This document shows, one piece after another, positions 42,601-51,489 of a stretch of DNA of 64,000 nt (positions are counted from its first letter, which is position 1; every line of letters begins with the position of its first letter). A program made the translations under genes and the position numbers. The notes beneath the pieces were generated by a model. That model saw only the letters and a list, made by a program, of their open reading frames with translations, was not told the origin of the DNA and did not search any database. The stretch is taken from contig NC_056048.1 of assembly GCF_004379255.2 (NCBI RefSeq), forward strand, positions 11,927,197-11,991,196. Reading direction: 5' to 3'. Origin of the DNA: Salvia splendens (taxonomy: Eukaryota; Streptophyta; Magnoliopsida; Lamiales; Lamiaceae).

Positions 42601-45089
42601 GGTTATCCAAGGCTTTAGACAAAAGGAAGGAATTGATTTCTTTGACACATATGCTCTTGTTGCAAGGATTTCCACCATTAGATTATTGTTAGCACTTGCT
42701 GCTATACATAATCTATTAATTCACCAAATGGATGTTAAGACTGCCTTTTTGAATGGTGAATTAGATGAAGAGATTTACATGAAACAACCAGAAGGCTTCG
42801 TCATGCCTGGTAATGAACATAAGGTATGTAAATTGGTAAAATCTCTTTATGGACTAAAGCAAGCCCCTAAGCAATGGCATCAAAAGTTTGATGACATGGT
42901 GTTGTCCAATATTAAACCAAGCAGACAAGTGTGTATATAGCAAATTTGACACTACTGGTAAAGGGGTGATCATTTGCCTATACGTAGATGACATGTTGAT
43001 CTTTGGTACTGACCAAGATCAAGTGGATAAAACAAAAGAATTTTTGTCATCTAAGTTTGAGATGAAAGACACGGGGAAGTCCGATGTGATTCTTGGAATA
43101 AAGATTACATATGGAGAACAAGGAATTTCCATTTCTCAATCACACTATATTGAGAAGGTGTTGGAAAAATTCAATTTCAAAGATTGATCTCCAGTTAAGA
43201 CTCCTTTTGATCTAGTGCAAAACTCGTTCCTAATAAAGGAGTTGTTGTGAATCAGCTTGAATATTCAAAGGCTATTGGATCACTCATATATGCTATGATT
43301 AGTACTAGACCCGTTATAGCCTTTTCAGTTGGAAAATTGAGTCGATATACTCACAATCCAAGTTTAATCCATTGACAAGCAATGAATCGATTATTTAAAT
43401 ACTTAAAAGGAACCATGGATTATAGTTTGTCTTATTCTGGGTTCCCTTCTGTTCTTGAAGGTTATTCGGATGCAAGTTGGATTACCAATATGGAAGATCA
43501 TTCTTCTACAAGTGGTTGGGTATTCCGTCTTAGAGGTGGTGCTATATGTTGGGCATCAAAGAAACAAACTTGTATCACAAATTCAACAATGGAATCAGAG
43601 TATGTAGCATTAGCAGCAGCTGGGAAAGAGGCTGAATGGCTAAGAAATTTAATTTATGAAATTCCATTGTGGCCTAAACCGATATCACCTATATCTATCA
43701 GATGCGATAGTGCAGCTACCTTGGCTAGCATATAGTCAAGTGAATAATAGAAAGTCAATACACTTAGGTGTTAGACATAGCATGATTCGTGAACTTATTA
43801 CGGACGGTGTGATATCTGTGGAGTTTGTGAAAACTCACAACAATTTAGCCGATCATTTAACCAAAGGGTTAAGTAGAGATCTTGTGCACAAATCGGCTAT
43901 AGGGATGGGATTAAAGTCCACTATAAATATATGATATTAAGATACCCAATTCCTATTTAGTATGACACTAGATGCTGAATTCAATGTGTAAGGCTTAATA
44001 TTTGGAGATTGGAACACATTGAAGAATCATCCCAAGGTATGTGTTCAAACCTACAAGTTAAGGAGGTTGAATGTATATATTATTAATAGTTCTTTTGAAA
44101 AAATTCATATGTAGGTGCAAGAATAAAGGAACTACCTATATAAGCATGAAGATTAGCCGCTTCAAGAAACTAGGACTTGGCTTCGACATGTTTATGAAGG
44201 ATAAGGACATAGGCCAGTAAATATAGTGTCAAGATAGAACGTATTTGTATGTAAACTTTTGTGTACATTATCTTCGTGTATTCAAAGTGAGTTCCCATGG
44301 TTCAATCCTTAGAGACACCATGGGTATTCGAATGTATGAAATGTATAGTGTACTGAGGTGAAATTCAATCGTTACGATATTTCATTTATGCAAAAGTTTG
44401 AATTTTGAGATGACTTGTTTTAGTTAATCAAGGATTGCACTAAAATAGGGGAGGATTGTTGGATATTTTAGTGTAATTGGATTAACTTGATTGATCAATA
44501 TGATCATAATGAGACATCAAATAAGTTGGAAATGCGGAGTGTACACTTATTTGAATTCGTTATGATTAGACGGGGGTTCGGGGGTAGAGCCCTTGGCAAG
44601 GGGCAACTTTTATTTCCATTAAAGTTGCTATACAGAAAATTCATCCGGAAATATAAATTCCGATATTTGAAGGACTAAATTACAATATTCGAAACCCGCC
44701 AAAAAAACTGTTAAAAACAGTTGTGATATTGAAAGGATGCAACGTTTCACTTTCAAACTCCTTTTATTGATCATCTTCTGGTTCGAAAATGGAATGACAG
44801 AATCAACATACGATATACTTCAATACCTGAATTGTATCCGATCAAATATTGGTAGAGCCGGCAAATTGATTTGATCTGAAAGTGTTTTCACGCCTTTCAG
44901 GATATCCAAATTGTTCACGTTTGATAATATCTCCCTAACATTTATGAAGACCAACATCACTTTTCTCTTTCTTTTTTCAGAATATCATTCTGATGAATGA
45001 GATTATAGTATTAGATTACATCTTTATCTATACGTGTGTAAATTAGTGTTCTTTGATTGATGCAGATGGGTTGGCTTTGTTGTTTCTGA
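30613..45089 (+). CDS. NOI/RIN4-family small protein, three exons over 14.5 kb
   Basis: Coding exons are 30613-30621, 39212-39400 and 45066-45089, joined in phase 0 by GT-AG introns (donor GTAAGT after exon 1; acceptors ttaattacag and ttgatgcag). The product is 73 residues. Exon 1 gives MTS, exon 2 opens [14 protein letters not shown] and exon 3 gives MGWLCCF. PKFGEWD plus [13 protein letters not shown] is the NOI domain shared with the C terminus of RIN4. Near-terminal Trp-Leu-Cys-Cys is the usual site for lipid attachment to the plasma membrane. Family members act in immune signalling and exocytosis; a specific role here is unknown. The length is normal for the family. Intron 1 holds an antisense copia element and a MITE. 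Intron 2 holds a sense copia element. Assignment of exons 1 and 3 is inferred from splice sites, phase and family gene structure. Exon 2 is certain as NOI coding sequence. Confidence 0.8.
31279..31512. mobile_element. Stowaway-like MITE in NOI intron 1
   Basis: The left end CTCCATCCGTCCATGATTAA pairs with the right end TTAATGACGGACAGAGGGAG, with TA on both sides. Confidence 0.85.
31594..32397 (-). repeat. 3' LTR of the antisense copia element
   Basis: 804 bp, TGTTGGGATTC to ATTCCAACA on the plus strand. 'gcctatttataggctc' near 31970-31985 is a TATA box on the minus strand. It lacks part of U3 compared with the other LTR. Confidence 0.9.
32398..32412 (-). other. Polypurine tract of the antisense copia element
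   Basis: On the minus strand CATGTGGGGGAT abuts the 3' LTR. Confidence 0.8.
33047..33133. repeat. Tandem duplication of about 43-45 bp
   Basis: 'ccgctagattatctattgac' through 'gtaatcacccctg' occurs twice in direct succession, differing at one or two bases. It lies at the end of the RNase H region and disrupts it. Confidence 0.8.
33075..34400 (-). pseudogene. Copia RT (C-terminal part) and RNase H, broken
   Basis: Minus-strand blocks: [19 protein letters not shown] and SLYGLKQAP (34366-34067), then after a short gap [11 protein letters not shown] with the RT catalytic Asp pair (34063-33377), then [15 protein letters not shown]. RNase H carries [19 protein letters not shown] and HCDSQVAI (33617-33075). 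Frame changes occur near 34065 and 33500. The LADHLTK-type tail is lost in the tandem duplication. Confidence 0.85.
34406..35066. repeat. Large inverted duplication (arms about 320 bp) inside the copia RT region
   Basis: Arm 34406-34726 is the reverse complement of arm 34748-35066, apart from scattered substitutions, with only about 20 bases between them. Both arms encode the same peptide segment on opposite strands ([15 protein letters not shown] ... [13 protein letters not shown]). The plus-strand copy is 34517-34741 and the minus-strand copy lies within 35414-34722. RNA from either strand would form a long hairpin. Confidence 0.9.
34748..36500 (-). pseudogene. Copia protease, integrase and N-terminal RT, broken
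   Basis: Minus-strand blocks: protease DTGATVHVC with the catalytic Asp (36488-35958); GAG-pre-integrase [13 protein letters not shown] near 36010; integrase HTDVCDLKM and FIDDCTRY (35948-35676). [18 protein letters not shown] with the catalytic Glu follows (35695-35225). The segment that should carry the second catalytic Asp (RSDRGGEY-type) is missing; in its place is a 33-bp-arm palindrome (35611-35691). RT then starts ([13 protein letters not shown]) and collides with the inverted duplication. Confidence 0.85.
35611..35691. repeat. Short palindrome in the integrase region (arms 33 bp)
   Basis: 35611-35643 and 35659-35691 are inverted copies with 32 of 33 bases matching and a 15-base loop. 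It replaces the integrase catalytic-Asp segment. Confidence 0.85.
36501..37787 (-). pseudogene. Copia gag of the antisense element, broken
   Basis: It starts at an ATG at 37787 with a Ser/Thr/Gly-rich N terminus. [18 protein letters not shown] opens the gag core near 37265. After a stop near 37167 the frame changes and continues with [16 protein letters not shown] and [12 protein letters not shown] (37105-36695). The zinc knuckle [14 protein letters not shown] near 36610-36570 has lost its last Cys. Confidence 0.8.
37878..38950 (-). repeat. 5' LTR of the antisense copia element
   Basis: 1073 bp, TGTTCGGATTC to ATTCCAACA on the plus strand, followed by GTAGA. The minus-strand TATA box lies near 38259. 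It is the longer of the two LTRs. Confidence 0.9.
39595..39984 (+). repeat. 5' LTR, 3'-truncated
   Basis: It is homologous to the first 390 bp of the 3' LTR up to 'atattggtaga', where it joins gag sequence. Confidence 0.85.
39977..40800 (+). pseudogene. Copia gag (intron-2 element)
   Basis: The frame reads from the LTR junction: [18 protein letters not shown] and [17 protein letters not shown], then one TAG at 40394. It continues in the same frame with [14 protein letters not shown] and an intact zinc knuckle [14 protein letters not shown] near 40733-40775. No native start remains because the leader is deleted. Confidence 0.85.
40798..42081 (+). pseudogene. Copia protease and integrase (intron-2 element)
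   Basis: Protease [14 protein letters not shown] (40945-40985) and then a stop at 41152. A decayed GAG-pre-integrase follows near 41345-41450 ([12 protein letters not shown]). The integrase shows [10 protein letters not shown] with the second Asp (41690-41720) and [15 protein letters not shown] with the Glu (41765-41810). The first-Asp block near 41525 has decayed (IQSDHL). Several frame changes. Confidence 0.8.
42062..43934 (+). pseudogene. Copia RT and RNase H (intron-2 element)
   Basis: [46 protein letters not shown] (42062-42940), then [15 protein letters not shown] after a frameshift (42888-43187). RNase [20 protein letters not shown] and RCDSAATLA (43382-43735), then a frameshift and [14 protein letters not shown] (43656-43934). 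Confidence 0.85.
44457..44940 (+). repeat. 3' LTR of the intron-2 element
   Basis: 484 bp, preceded by the purine tract AATAGGGGAGGA (44444-44455) and followed by TTTAT. Confidence 0.88.
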
Positions 45090-45579
45090 GACGTGAATTG
45101 CATTTGGAGCTGTGGAAAATGAAAATGGAAATATGCAATTAATGAGAAATATATATAGTGTTCAAATTCAGTTTGAACGACTATTTTTAATTTCAATTTT
45201 CTATATATGTGTAACAATTATTCGATTCATCTGCAGATTTCCAAATTTATTCCCGACTATGGTTTCAGTCTTTAATTTCCACACTCTTCAACTAAGAATG
45301 TTGTCCATGGCATATTTCACAATATCTCTGTAACTGTTATGTAAATTTATTTGTTTATAACTTTGAATTATTTTCTAAATTTTATTGAAAAAGAATCTCC
45401 TAGTAAGAATGGAAATTATTGTCGATCGTACATAAAATCCAAAACTCATTCAAAAATTAATTCTACAGAAAATAAGAAAAATAAATAGACTGCAACCAAA
45501 GTTATTACAAAATTTATTCACCCTTTGATGTATAAATTTCTTTCCGAATAAACGGTTTACTTCTTCTTGGAACATCAGC
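45090..45579. other. Region between two convergent genes (3' UTRs)
   Basis: The NOI stop lies at 45087-45089 and the PPR stop at 45580-45582, facing each other. Poly(A)-signal-like AT stretches on both strands (for example 45350-45400 and 45470-45490) suit shared termination. No gene is seen. ORFs at 45011-45333 are UTR noise. Confidence 0.5.
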
Positions 45580-47916
45580 TTATTTACAGAACTCAGACAA
45601 ATTCTTCCTCAACTCCACCTTCTTCCTCTCCGGCGGCCGAGGGCCCAGCGCAGCAACGTCAACTGTCGCTCCGTACACCTCTGTTGCCTGCACAACAGCG
45701 TCGTAGGCCTTGGCCGAGAGCTCGAGACCCTCAGTCCGAGCCCTCAGGTGCAGCTCATAAGCCACCCTAGGCTTACCATCTCTAGCAAGAGCCTCGATCA
45801 GCATCTCGTAGGTGATTTCATTGGGCGCAATCCCGTGAGCCTTCATACGCTCAAACCACTCGTATGCCAAGCCCCCATGGCCGTTCCGCCCACACGAGCT
45901 TATTATTGCGTTGAACGTGATGACCGTGGGATTCACACCGGCGGCAACCATTTCCCCAATGAGGTCTTCCAAGAGATCAAACTTCCCTTGGCCGGCATGG
46001 ATCGAGGCCATGATTGTGTAGGAGTGCAAATTTGGCTTGAACCCGACCCTAACCATGTGGTCCCACACCTGATAGGCCTGCTCGTAGAGCTTCCCTTTCT
46101 CGAGCGCACTGAGCAGAGCTCCATACGAGATGATTGTTGGCTTCTCACCTTGCTCCACCATCCTCTTGAATATCTCGATCGCAGCTGAGGTTTCTGCAGC
46201 TTTCGAGCAAGCAACAAGAACCGAGTTCCACTCCCGACTGCGCGGTTTAAGCCCTTTCTCCTCCATCTTATTGAGCAACCTCACACCCCATCTCCATATC
46301 CCCTTCTTCCTAGCAGCAGAGAGCAGTATATTGAAATGAGAGACGATCAGCTCGTACGACATGTTATTCGGTTTAGGCCCTTTATCCAGCATATCCTCAT
46401 AGATCTCTAGGGCAGCCCACCACTTCTTGGCCTTCCCCAATAGCCAAATGAGATGGTTGCAAACGGATAAGCTTATCTCGTTGTCTACTTCCCTTATCCG
46501 AGTATAGAGCTCCTTAGCCACGACACAGTGCTCCTCTTGCGTGCACGCCCAAATGAGGCGCTCATGCTCTGCACGGCCATGCTGCAAGCCAGCCTCGTCT
46601 ATCTCCCTTAGCAGCCTCAACACCTCACTGCTCCAGTTCTCCCTCATTACAAGCCAACGTCGCATCACATGGTAGCATACGCGAATGGTGAAGCTTTCTA
46701 GCTTGGACAACTCATGATCCCAATCCTCACCATCTCCATCTCTCCCAATTTCACCCTCTTTGTATCTATTTCGTGTTTCAACAAAAAACGCTACAGATCC
46801 AAATCCATCTTCTAGTCTACGATAGGCAAACAACACGATAGAAAAGGATGCAGGTGATGGTGATATACCTTTACTTGGCATCTCTTTGAAAATTTGGAGG
46901 GCCTTACTTTCCCTCCCTTGCTCTGTGTAAATCCCCATCAAAGTGTTGTAAGTCACAACACTCGGATGCACTCCCCTCACGACCATATCACTCATAATGT
47001 CCTCAACAAAATCGAACTTCCCACATTCCTTCAATGCTCCCAAAAGGCTGTTGTATATGTAGAGGTTCGGCTGGATCAGACCACCGCTCTCTTCACTCCT
47101 CTTAAGCCACTCAAAGAGAGCCATTGCTGATTCTAGCTTCTTCTCTTTCCCAAAAACTCGAATCACAGTGGAAAAGACCTGAAGGGGAAGGATCCTTTCC
47201 ACCTTCAGCACTTCTTCCACATCATCAGCAGTTCTAGCCGAGCTCAATCTACGTGCTAGAGCAACAACATCAACCCTTTGACTACTCACATTCTTAACTT
47301 TCTCTCCATGATCAACATCACCGTGATTATTTTCAATTTGAAATTCATTGCCACTATCCATCCCCTCCTCAACTCTATCCTGCTCGGGACAAGCAGATTC
47401 CACCCTTTGACTACTCGCATTCATAACTTCCTTTACATGATCAGCCCCATCATCATCAAATTCATTGCCACAATCCTTCCCCTTCTCAACCTCATGACAT
47501 TCCACCCTATCTATCTCCCCTGAAACCTCATCCAAGTGGCCTAACTCGCCCACCGAACAGTTCCCTCCAAGCGTAGGCTCATCCAACGCCAACGACACAG
47601 CAAATGCCGCACCAAGAGAGCCCTTCTTGAGCTTAGAAAAGCCACTAATCGTGCCTGTGGTTGTAGAGCCCAAATAAAGCAATTTGCATCTCAAATCATA
47701 GTTGTTGGCAGCAATACACACTCCATTTCTACAACCCTTCAAATTTCTCGACAAACGCAATGAACCATAGCCATGAACATTGTAAAAATTCAATCTTTTT
47801 CTCCTCTCTCCCCATTTAACGGAACTACCGAACGAAACTACCTCCAAATCCAACTGGGGTATTACACAAGAGTGCCAAGATTCACTAGTTGAGGGCGAAA
47901 TCGTCTGAGCTTGCAT
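45580..47916 (-). CDS. LPE1: P-class pentatricopeptide repeat protein, LPE1-like, plastid
   Basis: Single-exon CDS of 778 residues from ATG 47914-47916 (the upstream in-frame TTG at 47926 is not a plant start). Residues 1-80 are Ser/Arg/Lys-rich and suit a chloroplast transit peptide. An acidic linker (about 115-205) precedes the repeats. P-type PPR motifs run from about 285 to 740, for example NLYIYNSLLGALKECGKFD, VVTYNTLMGIYTEQGRESKA, SYGALLSALEKGKLYEQA and TFNAIISSCGRNGHGGLA. No E, DYW or SMR domain follows. The conserved tail LGPRPPERKKVELRKNLSEF suggests the LPE1 (At3g46610) group, which helps psbA mRNA translation in chloroplasts. That assignment is from memory of the family. The gene appears intact. 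Confidence 0.88.
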   Translation of the reverse strand: MQAQTISPSTSESWHSCVIPQLDLEVVSFGSSVKWGERRKRLNFYNVHGYGSLRLSRNLKGCRNGVCIAANNYDLRCKLLYLGSTTTGTISGFSKLKKGSLGAAFAVSLALDEPTLGGNCSVGELGHLDEVSGEIDRVECHEVEKGKDCGNEFDDDGADHVKEVMNASSQRVESACPEQDRVEEGMDSGNEFQIENNHGDVDHGEKVKNVSSQRVDVVALARRLSSARTADDVEEVLKVERILPLQVFSTVIRVFGKEKKLESAMALFEWLKRSEESGGLIQPNLYIYNSLLGALKECGKFDFVEDIMSDMVVRGVHPSVVTYNTLMGIYTEQGRESKALQIFKEMPSKGISPSPASFSIVLFAYRRLEDGFGSVAFFVETRNRYKEGEIGRDGDGEDWDHELSKLESFTIRVCYHVMRRWLVMRENWSSEVLRLLREIDEAGLQHGRAEHERLIWACTQEEHCVVAKELYTRIREVDNEISLSVCNHLIWLLGKAKKWWAALEIYEDMLDKGPKPNNMSYELIVSHFNILLSAARKKGIWRWGVRLLNKMEEKGLKPRSREWNSVLVACSKAAETSAAIEIFKRMVEQGEKPTIISYGALLSALEKGKLYEQAYQVWDHMVRVGFKPNLHSYTIMASIHAGQGKFDLLEDLIGEMVAAGVNPTVITFNAIISSCGRNGHGGLAYEWFERMKAHGIAPNEITYEMLIEALARDGKPRVAYELHLRARTEGLELSAKAYDAVVQATEVYGATVDVAALGPRPPERKKVELRKNLSEFCK

Positions 47917-48518
47917 ATTTGAGCCCAAAATAACTCTAAAAACTAAAGCAAAACTTCAAGATCTCACTATCTCACCCAAAATTGTGGCAGACTAGTGTAG
48001 GATTTTCAACCATCAAGATCAAACAACAGGAACCCAGAAAAAAATATGATGTGTTTATGATTAATTTCGGGATAAAATCATACCTTGATTTCAATGGATA
48101 TGCAGAGGTTTTGGGGTTCGTTTAGTGCAGCTTAAGTTGCTGGCTTTGTCACAGCCATTCAATGTTCGAATTAAACCGTGAAATTATTTTGGATCATCTA
48201 AATAAATTCTTAAACGACGCCGTTCTGAGGCACACCTGTTTTGGACTAGGTCCGTTCTAAGGGGCTTATTGTAGTTTGCTTATGTTTTTTGGTTTGATGC
48301 ATAAATTTTATTTTTTTTAGAAACAATTGAAAAACATTCAAATACGTACGTACTACTCCGAATTACATATTTTGACGAAAATAAGAGTTCGGATTTTTAG
48401 ATTATTTACTAAACAATTGAGCTTTTTTTAATTTTTTTTGTGAAACATTAATTAATGTTGAAGATCGTGCAGGAAACTTGAACCTAAAATCTTTAACTTT
48501 AAATAATAATCATAATTA
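47917..48518 (-). promoter_or_regulatory. Upstream region of the PPR gene
   Basis: On the minus strand AAATCAAGGTATGATTTTAT (near 48083) offers a 5' splice donor, and TTTTTAG just before the start region (near 47936) offers an acceptor. A 5' UTR intron of about 150 bp is possible. No clear TATA box is seen. The rest is AT-rich. Confidence 0.4.
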
Positions 48519-49294
48519 GTCCATCTCCGACCATTTACACCAAATTCAAACCCATTTTTCAGTATATGTCACATCAAATAGTAATTTTACTCCAACCATT
48601 TACACCAAACCCAAATCTAAAATAACATTCCACATTCACCTATTTTTTTACTTTTTCAATCTTCCCTACATATTTATCTAAATTACACATTAATCCCACA
48701 ATACTTATCAATAATTTATTTGATTTATTTACTTATAGTATTAAATCATGTTATATATAATCACATATTATAAAAAATAATTAATACTACTTATTGTAAA
48801 CTGAATTTCAAATAATTGGAAATATGTGACAACTTATAAAAAATATGCGTCCACTGCTCAGTGAGCAATTTAAATAGTAGTATAAAAAAATTATCGCTAA
48901 TCTCCGATTACTAATCTCCAAATAAATATACTCATTTCCAGTCAAATTAATTCATTAGGCTTTACTTTTATTTACTGAAATTATCAGCCCAAAGCCCATT
49001 TGACCACCTATAAATAAAAATCTAAAAAAAGCATCGTCTTCCGCATAAATGTTTCTGGTTCATCTTCTTCAACAAATAGGTTCTCCCTTCTCCATAAATC
49101 AGGTATATCTCACAACAAGAGGGATTTATTTGCAATTATCAGAAATAATTTGCGTTTGCTACAGTGCTACTCCATCTTTGGAGTAACACTGTTCAAAAAC
49201 GCAAAAAAAAAGACATTTTGGGATGAGTTTTGGAGTATGGTTGGAAGTGTTTTCAACTGCAAATTTGGGTTTTGGGGGATCATTGGAGATGCCC
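48519..49294. mobile_element. Tourist/Harbinger-like MITE or remnant (776 bp)
   Basis: The left end GTCCATCTCCGACCATTTAC pairs with the right end GATCATTGGAGATGCCC. TTA lies on both sides (48516-48518, 49295-49297). The inner repeats 'accatttacaccaaa' occur twice at the left, and 'aaatttgggttttggggg' mirrors them at the right. Confidence 0.6.
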
Positions 49295-49573
49295 TTAGAC
49301 CAACATGTACAATGCAGTTTATATTTTCAAAACATGCGGGAGGATTAATACACTCTATCATGTTGAGGAACTCAAATTGGATTTTCGGGTTTCCTCGTAA
49401 ACCTAGTTGGTTACTTTCAATTATGTATATCAATAGCTCAACTCACACTCAAAGGTAGGGCATTTTCTATTTTTATAGGAACCTCTGTACTTACGACCTG
49501 CCTTTCCTGAACTAGAGGAGCAAAACAGCGAGGAGAGGAGAAAAAGCAAGCAAAGAGATCCTTACTTTTCATA

Positions 49574-49863
49574 CTCCCTCCGGCTATAAAAACTTGTTAT
49601 ATTTGTGGACGGCACGAATTTTAATAAAAAATTGATAAAGTAAAAGAGAAAGAGAAAAAGCATGTAATGTAAGAGAGAAATGAAAAAAAAAAGTAGGTAA
49701 AGTAAGAGATATGAGAGAAAATGTAAGAGAAAGCATGTAATGTAAGAGATATGTATGAGAGAAATGAAAAAAAGTAGGTGAAGTAGAAGAGAGAAACTTT
49801 TCATTTTTAGAAATGAGACTATTTTTTATGGGCATCCAAAATGGCAAAATGAGACGGAGGGAG
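49574..49863. mobile_element. Stowaway-like MITE (290 bp)
   Basis: The left end CTCCCTCCGGCTATAAAAAC pairs with the right end AATGAGACGGAGGGAG, with TA on both sides. 'catgtaatgtaagagagaaatg' is tandemly repeated inside. Confidence 0.8.
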
Positions 49864-49937
49864 TATATCTATTTACCATTGCTATAGTGTATGAGCTAGG
49901 GTTCTATTAGTTGTATCTTGTACTTAGTAGAACTGTA

Positions 49938-51489
49938 TGTTAGGGTTAGTATACTGAAAAGCATGTTTCGAGCGAGAGTTCGCACGAATAGAACGTTACA
50001 TGTATACGTAAAAACTCTACAATCCACTTTTGACCCGATTCAGTATTATTCGAGCATTTCGCACGAATAGAATCAGTATATTATTACATTGTGTTTGCTT
50101 GTGCGTTTATGAGATGTTTTATAAACATTTAAATGCATAAGAAGTAAACAAAGCCTAAGTCTTTTGCTTAGTAGACTGGTTGTGGGCGTCGTCCACTTTA
50201 AGGTAACTACAGTCGGTTCTATGCAATGCTTTGCAAAAGAAAAAGAAGAATTTCACAACCTAGATAGGCTTTGGCTACCTATCGTGAAAGGTTGCAATGT
50301 CAGTCCGATTATTTCTAAGCCTTATTGAAATAAGATGACGTTTGTGTGGTATAGCACTGAATGGATCTAACAGCAAGACGTGTCTTTATGCTATCTACTG
50401 AAAGACGAGGTCTTGATAAATATCTATTTCTTAATCAATGTACGTTAGCATTGAGCATACGATATTGAGTATCTACTACTTTGACTTACCAAAGGTGCGG
50501 GTTTTTCGTCACCCAACGATCCAGGTATATTGGGTAGTGGTGATCATTATCTAGCGGTGCTAGGATTGCTATTATGTTGAATCGTGCGCGAGGTGAGTCT
50601 CGTTTGATAATGTCCTCAAGAGGAGCTTGAACAAGGTTTTATTATTCGGAAACTGGCCAGTTGGAGTTTTATTACTCTATGAATAATAAATAAGTGTTTC
50701 TTGCTAAGTCCACTCTTGGAATTAATAAGATGTTAATTAATTAAGTCCATAGCAGACTTTAATTAATTAATAGACATTTGTATCTTAAGCGCGGGAAATA
50801 AATAATAAATAAAATGGAAACCCGGATTACTTATAATTTTGGATTTGGATGGGGAGTTCAATATTACATCTGTAGTGGCTGCTCGTAATATTTCAATATA
50901 AGCTTGTACTAAATTGTGGGTTCAATTTAATTAGTAAAAGGCTAATTGGGGGAGCCTATATCCAAAACCTTCCATAGATCCCTGACTGGGCCCAATATGT
51001 AACTATTATAAATAGGAGAATAAAGGAGACAGAAAACACAATTTTTTGATGAAAATTTTCGCCCACTCTAATTATTAAGAGGGGGACGATTTTTTTTATT
51101 CAATTTCTCCTCCGTGAGATCTTCAGCTCCTCCTCCGTGAGAAAGTTCTGTCTTCTTTATTCGAGTCCTAGTGTTTCGATAAGATCAGCCCACACTGATT
51201 TCGGAATACAGTTCGGGACACCAGTCAGAAGATCCGTGGTCTAGTAATGAAGATCATCGTGCAGAAGGCGCAAGCAATCGACGATTCTTTGGAGAATCAA
51301 CGAGGTAAATTGGCTAACTCCGTAGTATGCATGTTTTAGGATTTATTTGTTCTAAAGCATGTATGTAATTCAAGTTATGAGCATGATACATGTGATAATT
51401 ACGCGAATAGATTTTGTCTAAATAATCTGCTAAATAGATCCGTATTATGTGATCCGTTAGAACGCACGCTTCCGCTGCCAACCCCTACA
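49938..51489 (+). repeat. 5' LTR of the nested element
   Basis: 1552 bp. Core promoter TATTATAAATAGG at about 51004-51016. A short direct repeat 'ctcctccgtgaga' lies in R/U5. After it, TGGTTGATGCTC could be a PBS, but it does not match initiator Met tRNA. Confidence 0.9.

Larger units (their letters stand above)
39595..44940 (+). mobile_element. Ty1/copia element in sense orientation in NOI intron 2
   Basis: The 3' LTR 44457-44940 runs TGTTGGATATTTTAG to CTCCCTAACA. The target duplication TTTAT lies at 39590-39594 and 44941-44945. The 5' LTR is cut short at about 39984, and gag begins right at the break, so the U5 end, PBS and leader are deleted. Over the shared 390 bp the LTRs differ at about 18 positions (about 5%), older than the Tork element. 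Polyprotein blocks are in copia order with many stops. Confidence 0.88.
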
